From Phoronis pallida (Eukaryota > Phoronida > Phoronidae), in NCBI GenBank assembly GCA_028565715.1, contig JAOXYC010183579.1, positions 1-12,659 on the forward strand: a DNA stretch of 12,659 nt. The letters are read 5' to 3'. The notes under the pieces are model-generated. The model was not told where the DNA came from. It saw nothing but the letters and a program-made list of their open reading frames with translations, and ran no database searches. Shown here piece by piece: positions 8,441 through 12,659 of this stretch. The stretch's first letter is position 1. Each line of letters opens with the position of its first letter. The translations under genes and the position numbers were made by a program.

Positions 8441-9230
8441 TTGACAAATCAGGTTTACCCAGGGAAAACTTAAAGATACATTTTCGCTTTCTAAGGTCTA
8501 AAAACACATTTTGGGTTTTTTGGTGGGTCAGGATTGTATACTTGATGTTATGACCTTTGCATAGAGCTAAACTAATAAGAAATCCGCCGCGTTTTAGTGA
8601 TTTCATGAATGCCAAACCGCGAAATATACTGAACGAAAAGGTGTGTGTACGACCGCGTGTACGACACAAGTTGCACTTTTTATGATCGAAAAGTCTAAAT
8701 GGAGTGTTTAAGTATGATATGTGAAAACATGGAGTAGATCTGTCCAGTATTCCATGTTTTGGAAAGATGTATAAGTTTTCGAAAAAGCGGCTTGAAGTGC
8801 TACAAACATTTCATCCCAAGGTCATTGGGGTCAACCAGGGAGCAAACAGGTATAAAGGGCATATTGGGGCAGATTCTCCGTCTTATCTTGTAATCTGCAG
8901 CTGATACATTACTATCTTCACTAATGGAATTATCATTCCATGTTCATTATCATTCGTACAATTTACATTGTATTTGATTGTAGGTAAATGTTCCCTTGTT
9001 TTGGTTACTGGGCTTTTTTATTGGAATTTTGCTTTGATGTAACCGATAAGTTCTGAGTGCAAGCCTTTGGGGGTGTTCGGAAATTGTAATGCCAGCCTTT
9101 TACATTTTTTGCACTTTAATTAAAAATGCCTCCATTTTTATTGCGGCAGGTATATAAATCAAGTTAGAATTTGCAGTAGAAAAACAATGATTAGTTTCCA
9201 TGATATAAATTGTTTATTCTCTTTCAAATT
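8441..9230. other. Stretch without a supported gene
   Basis: AT-rich sequence without recognisable coding, RNA gene or repeat. A short GC-richer patch near 8583-8665 has CG dinucleotides but no motif that I can name. Confidence 0.5.
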
Positions 9231-9232
9231 CC

Positions 9233-9260
9233 AGAAATGTCTGAAAAACTCGACATTTCT
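9233..9260. repeat. 9-bp perfect hairpin
   Basis: AGAAATGTC (9233-9241) and GACATTTCT (9252-9260) are perfect complements around a 10-base loop. The hairpin covers the acceptor AG and most of the candidate exon, so in RNA it could mask the splice site. Confidence 0.6.
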
Positions 9261-9268
9261 TTCACCCA
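9235..9268 (+). other. Candidate 34-nt exon with start codon
   Basis: A pyrimidine-rich tract (TTTATTCTCTTTCAAATTCCAG) ends at 9234 and a strong donor GTAAGTG begins at 9269, so 9235-9268 has good splice consensus on both sides. The exon starts AAATG. The ATG at 9237 opens a frame reading MSEKLDISFT plus two bases of the next codon, with no stop before the donor; the frame starting at the first exon base is also open, and the third has a stop. A gene whose first coding exon is this short would extend downstream on the plus strand, but I found no convincing next exon in the window. I recognise no protein family. Both splice words are common by chance, so this is a hypothesis only. Confidence 0.25.
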
Positions 9269-9270
9269 GT

Positions 9271-10270
9271 AAGTGATTTTTATCCAATGATCAAGATCGT
9301 TTAATAGAAATCAAAAATTTTGCTGGGTGAAGTACGGTAGTCTTATAATTCTTCATTGCCACTGAATTTGCAATAAATGCTTTTAATTACCAAACGATAA
9401 TGCCATTTAAGGTTATAAAATGTTTGAGACAGAATGATATAAATACGTTTGGTATGTCTGGAATTGTGAGGAAAGACAGGAACCAATTAGATCAACTGAC
9501 TTAAAACAAAGATTTAATTTATAGGGCCCTTTCGTGCTTAACAAACACAACATATCTGACTTACAGTGCACTGTGCTTGATCATAGATGAAATCAACTTG
9601 TATTTTCACTTCCTAAACATTTTTTAACACAATTCTCATTTGATAACTCGCACTCATTGACTGACCAAGTTTCCAATGGTTTGTAAATGAAATTTATAAA
9701 CAAAAAATATTTTTGAAAGTGAAAGTAATCCCTAAACTTAGAAACTTTGACAAAAAATTCTGTGAATTTTCTGATCAGTTTTTTTTTTGGAAGAAAACCT
9801 TTATTTTTGTGTTTGGCAAATGGTTCATTTTGGTTTACAAAAATCCAACAAAAGTCAGATGTCCTTGTTGTGAAAGAGCTCAATAACTCACTTTTTTTAA
9901 TGATACATTTTTGTCTTTAATTTTTGTTTCACTTGATTTTTTCATCATCAAAATTTATCCTGATGGTGATGAGTGAGTTTCATAAACTGTTTGGTTTCTT
10001 TGCATGAGAAATTGTTAAGTCAAGTATTGTTTTTTTTTTATAAAAGATGATTAGCACACTGGTTTTCAATACACAATTGAAAAGGGCAGTTTTACACACC
10101 TCAGAGTGACTTGACTGCCAGGTTATTGTGCTGTTTCTAATGAGGTAATAAGGCGTGAAAGGATAATCCTTTTACCAGACAATATAGTGTACCTGTCTGA
10201 GTCTATTGCAATCAGGTCATCTGTACGTATGATATTACGGTAGGTTATCCTTGAGAACCAGGTTAAAGGT
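9271..10270. other. Stretch without a supported gene
   Basis: The longest frame (96 codons, minus strand, 9593-9883) is low-complexity, rich in Phe, Lys and Asn, and matches nothing I recognise. A perfect AAAGGAT-A-ATCCTTT palindrome lies at 10158-10172. No other structure is supported. Confidence 0.5.
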
Positions 10271-10273
10271 GGG

Positions 10274-10415
10274 AAAGTTCAACTTAATTAAGCAGTTTGT
10301 ATTGAACTTTAATGAAACAATTTTTTGAAATTTTTTTATTGTAATTATTTTGAAGTTTAATGTATCAAAAAATGAAAAAAATTGACTATCGAGTTTTAAT
10401 AAAAGTTGAACTTCA
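10274..10415. repeat. Imperfect inverted repeat, AAGTTCAACTT-type
   Basis: AAAGTTCAA at 10274-10282 is mirrored by TTGAACTTT at 10302-10310, and AAGTTCAACTT is mirrored again by AAGTTGAACTT near 10405-10415. The flanking ATTAA and TTTTTTGA blocks also pair, giving a possible foldback of about 140 bases. Heavy A/T content makes chance pairing easy, so this is less certain than the other foldbacks. Confidence 0.35.
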
Positions 10416-10540
10416 TACTTTCTCAGACTTATTCATTAAAAAATTCAGAAAATTTATTTTGCCAAAATGAACACCCCTTTCTTACAACTTTTGATATGAG
10501 GATGATCTCAACCATTTTGGGCCCAATCATAATCTAGAGA

Positions 10541-11060
10541 ACCAAAGCAAAGATTGTGCATGTGCAATACAAGCCAAATTTTGTCCTGTTTACTGAAATA
10601 CAAAGAATAACACACCCCATGCCTTACCAAAGCAAAGTAAGGCATGGGGGTTCCTACCCAGTTCAGCTCATACCATCATGTCACCGAAAAACAAAATAAT
10701 AAAAAAATAATACCCAAGCAAAGATATGGGTGTGGGTCCAGATCTCCCAATTGCTATTTAAAAAATAGCTAGGTTATAAATTAATTAAAAAAATTACCCA
10801 AGCAAAGATATGGGTGTGGGTCCAGATCTCCCAATTGCCATTTAAAAAATAGCTAGGTTATAAATTAATTAAAAAAATTACCCAAGCAAAGATGTGGGTG
10901 TGGGTCCAGAGGTCCTAATTGCCATTTAAAAAATAGCTAGGGAATAAATTAATTAAAAAAATTACCCAAGCAAAGATGTGGGTGTGGGTCCAGAGGTCCC
11001 AATTGCCATTTAAAAAATAGCTAGGGAATAAATAAATTTAAAAAAATTACTCAAGAAAAT
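10541..11060 (+). repeat. Tandem array, about seven 84-86-bp units with AAGCAAAG core
   Basis: ACC(A/C)AAGCAAAG occurs at 10541, 10626, 10712, 10796, 10880 and 10964, and a decayed ACTCAAGAAAA at 11049, giving spacings of 85, 86, 84, 84, 84 and 85. The four central units (10712-11047) are nearly identical. After the core they read GGGTGTGGGTCCAGA, CCCAATTG or CCTAATTG, CATTTAAAAAATAGCTAG and a TAAATTAATTAAAAAAA tail. Units one and two and units three and four each share private changes, such as ATATGGG versus ATGTGGG and AGATCT versus AGAGGTC, so the array grew by pairwise duplication. The two upstream units keep only the core, an A-rich tail and the spacing. No frame persists. It is probably a minisatellite, possibly the internal repeat of a transposon. 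Confidence 0.9.
10615..10649. repeat. 13-bp perfect hairpin around the array core
   Basis: CCCCATGCCTTAC (10615-10627) and GTAAGGCATGGGG (10637-10649) pair perfectly around the nine-base loop CAAAGCAAA. The loop is the same core that marks every unit of the surrounding array. This is the strongest short hairpin in the window. Confidence 0.85.
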
Positions 11061-12589
11061 TAAGATAATATGATTTCTTGATGTGGGGTGAGCTAGAGGG
11101 GTCCCAAATGTCAGACTAGGATGTAAATATTTTGCCTTTTACCAATAAGCACAGTTTTCTACCTAATACTATAATAAGACCGTAGAGTCCTCTTCACCTG
11201 TGTCGATTGATTAATTGGTTTGTATAATACACTCAGGGAAATCATAATTGTTATGTAAGACATAAGAAGAGGACATTAAGGTAACTCTGAACGTTCGTGA
11301 CAGTGTGTTACTTATCGACTTATATAACTCAAAAACAGTAGTTTTTCCCATACAAATGTATATATTTTTTGAAAGCTGCCAACGATGAAAGATGTCATCT
11401 ACAAGAAATTGCAAATTGTGGTTGTCATGGTTACTCAAAATTCATGTTGTGGGTAAAAAGTGCATTTTTCAACTTTGAACAGCATTTCAAAAATAGTGTA
11501 CGTAATTAGATTCACCTTCGAGCAACATTTGAAGATCCAACACATCAAGGGCACCAGAGCATTCTTTTTCAGAAATGGGGTTTAACTTTAGAAATATCAC
11601 ATTTGATGCAAACGTTTTTCACCTGTCTGTAGTCTTCATTTTTGAGACATCTTGGCTACTTACTGAAATATTTGACTCATGATGACACATCGACTGCAAA
11701 TGATGACGTTTTCATTGCATAATATTCCGCAGCCAGTGTGACGTCATAAATAAATGGCGATCTATGTTAAAGAAACATGTATTCACCCTCTAATCATCTG
11801 AAGTCACAAAAAAGTTTTGAATATATATTTGCTTATTCAAATAATTTAGCATGAGTGTTCAGGTAGCTTTTAACTACCTGTTAATGACATGAATAATGTT
11901 TGGCCCCCTACAAAAACAAAGAGGATAAAGAGACTTTGCACCTGAAAAATGGCAGAATCATCAACTGATTAATTACGTTTATTGCATTTTTTAAATTGAT
12001 GGAAATTGAATCTTCACATTTGTCAGAAGTCGTATCCACCGATCATAATCAAACGGAACATAATTTAATAATTCAATATATCAGATTCATGAATTGCTGT
12101 TGTTCTGTAGGTTGTGATAATAATGACTTCAACCTTGACCTTCAAATTACCTTTTTTACGGAATTCCGTTATTATCCTTAAATCACTTACAAATGAATGT
12201 CTTATTACAATTTATGTATCCGTGATTAGGAATTTAATTTATTGTTACATCCATTTAACTGCTGTAATCATTTTGTTTTTGTAATAAAATATGGACAATG
12301 GCCTTAAATGATTAAATTACATAATCTGAAATTGACATATTCAAAAATACTTCTTTCAAAGAGCTTTTCCATTTGATGAACACCTACTATTTTGAAACAT
12401 CATGAAATAAGCCAAAGGCATGTTCTATGATATTTCAAAATTTTGTTTCATAAAAGTTTGTTTAAACTCCCTGCCAAATATTCATGTATATCAATTATTC
12501 AAACATCTATTTTTTTTAAAATTCTTTATAAGAGAACAAGCATATTACAGAAACCAAACATCTATTCAAATTCATAACTTTGGAATCTG
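11061..12589. other. AT-rich stretch without a supported gene
   Basis: Frames of 75 codons (minus, 11211-11438) and 61 codons (plus, 11996-12181) have no recognisable domain. A 3' splice-like CATTCTTTTTCAG lies near 11561-11573, but no donor-closed exon follows. Nothing else is supported apart from the possible CRE site listed separately. Confidence 0.5.
11739..11746. promoter_or_regulatory. Perfect CRE-like palindrome TGACGTCA
   Basis: TGACGTCA is the full consensus site for CREB/ATF-type bZIP factors in animals. A half site TGACG lies 35 bases upstream (11704-11708). No nearby transcription start or gene is evident, and an 8-base match can arise by chance, so a role is unproven. Confidence 0.25.
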
Positions 12590-12595
12590 AAAAAA
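12590..12595 (-). terminator. Possible RNA polymerase III terminator (T6 on the minus strand)
   Basis: A run of six A on the plus strand reads as TTTTTT on the minus strand, five bases beyond the 3' end of the tRNA-like sequence. That is the usual position for a polymerase III stop signal. A/T runs are common here, so the link is suggestive only. Confidence 0.45.
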
Positions 12596-12600
12596 TGTCT

Positions 12601-12659
12601 GACCCGTCATGGGAATCGAACCCATGGACAGGCTTGCATTCTAGGCAAGTGCTCTACCA
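12601..12659 (-). tRNA. Partial tRNA-like sequence (tRNA pseudogene or SINE head), cut by window end
   Basis: Read on the minus strand, this is the 3' three-quarters of a tRNA. It has GGTAGAGC from the D arm, an anticodon arm with a perfect five-base stem (CTTGC/GCAAG) and loop CTAGAAT, and a T arm with a perfect five-base stem (ATGGG/CCCAT) around TTCGATT. GACGGGT is the 3' acceptor strand. The B box GGTTCGATTCC is a perfect consensus. The loop gives anticodon AGA (plus-strand TCT at 12640-12642), which would mean serine. However, serine tRNAs have a long variable arm and here it is only seven bases, and the discriminator C is unusual. A tRNA-derived SINE or pseudogene is therefore more likely than a working tRNA-Ser. 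The 5' acceptor strand and most of the D arm lie outside the window. Confidence 0.7.

Noticed and set aside
9593-9883. 96-codon minus-strand open frame
   Set aside because: Low-complexity composition rich in Phe, Lys and Asn, no recognisable domain, and a length expected by chance in 12.6 kb of AT-rich DNA.
10541-11060. CRISPR array
   Set aside because: The units are contiguous tandem copies without unique spacers between short conserved repeats, in an evidently eukaryotic window with no cas genes.
11561-11680. Exon after CATTCTTTTTCAG
   Set aside because: No matching donor is visible, and the phase needed to join it to the 9235-9268 candidate exon meets a stop after three complete codons.
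11996-12181. 61-codon plus-strand frame with a Cys cluster (NCCCSVGC)
   Set aside because: The Cys cluster has no spacing of a known metal-binding motif, the frame is short and no splice structure supports it.

Overview
The window reads as AT-rich, non-coding nuclear DNA from a eukaryote, most likely an invertebrate animal. No open frame on either strand exceeds about 96 codons, no protein family is recognisable, and there is no operon-like packing. What it does contain is typical of metazoan intergenic or intronic DNA: non-autonomous DNA transposons with inverted repeats and target-site duplications, mid-length tandem arrays, dispersed repeat fragments and a tRNA-like sequence. I cannot name the species.

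Layout. 1-1985 is low-complexity AT-rich sequence with no supported gene. 1991-2328 is a complete 338-bp foldback element flanked by TTTAA; nearly its whole length is one imperfect palindrome. 2629-3261 is a second element of 633 bp with long terminal inverted repeats and TA at both ends. 3300-3420 holds a weak tRNA-promoter-like (SINE-like) segment. 4252-4377 is a strong hairpin, followed directly by about four copies of a 162-bp tandem repeat (about 4420-5020). The last array copy runs into a dispersed repeat whose two other copies lie at 7989-8160 and 8267-8440. 6951-7045 is a rearranged, shortened relative of the 338-bp foldback element. 7643-7938 carries two copies of a 98-bp direct repeat separated by a G11 run. 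10541-11060 is an array of about seven 84-86-bp units, the most regular structure in the window. The final 59 bases are the 3' part of a tRNA-like sequence on the minus strand, cut by the window edge.

There is no set of genes working together here. The most interesting signals are structural. The 84-bp array has a conserved AAGCAAAG core in the loop of potential hairpins whose stems differ in sequence between units but remain self-complementary. The two foldback elements could form very long hairpins if transcribed. A 34-nt candidate exon at 9235-9268 has good splice consensus on both sides and an ATG two bases inside it. All three need RNA evidence or genome-wide comparison, which I could not run.
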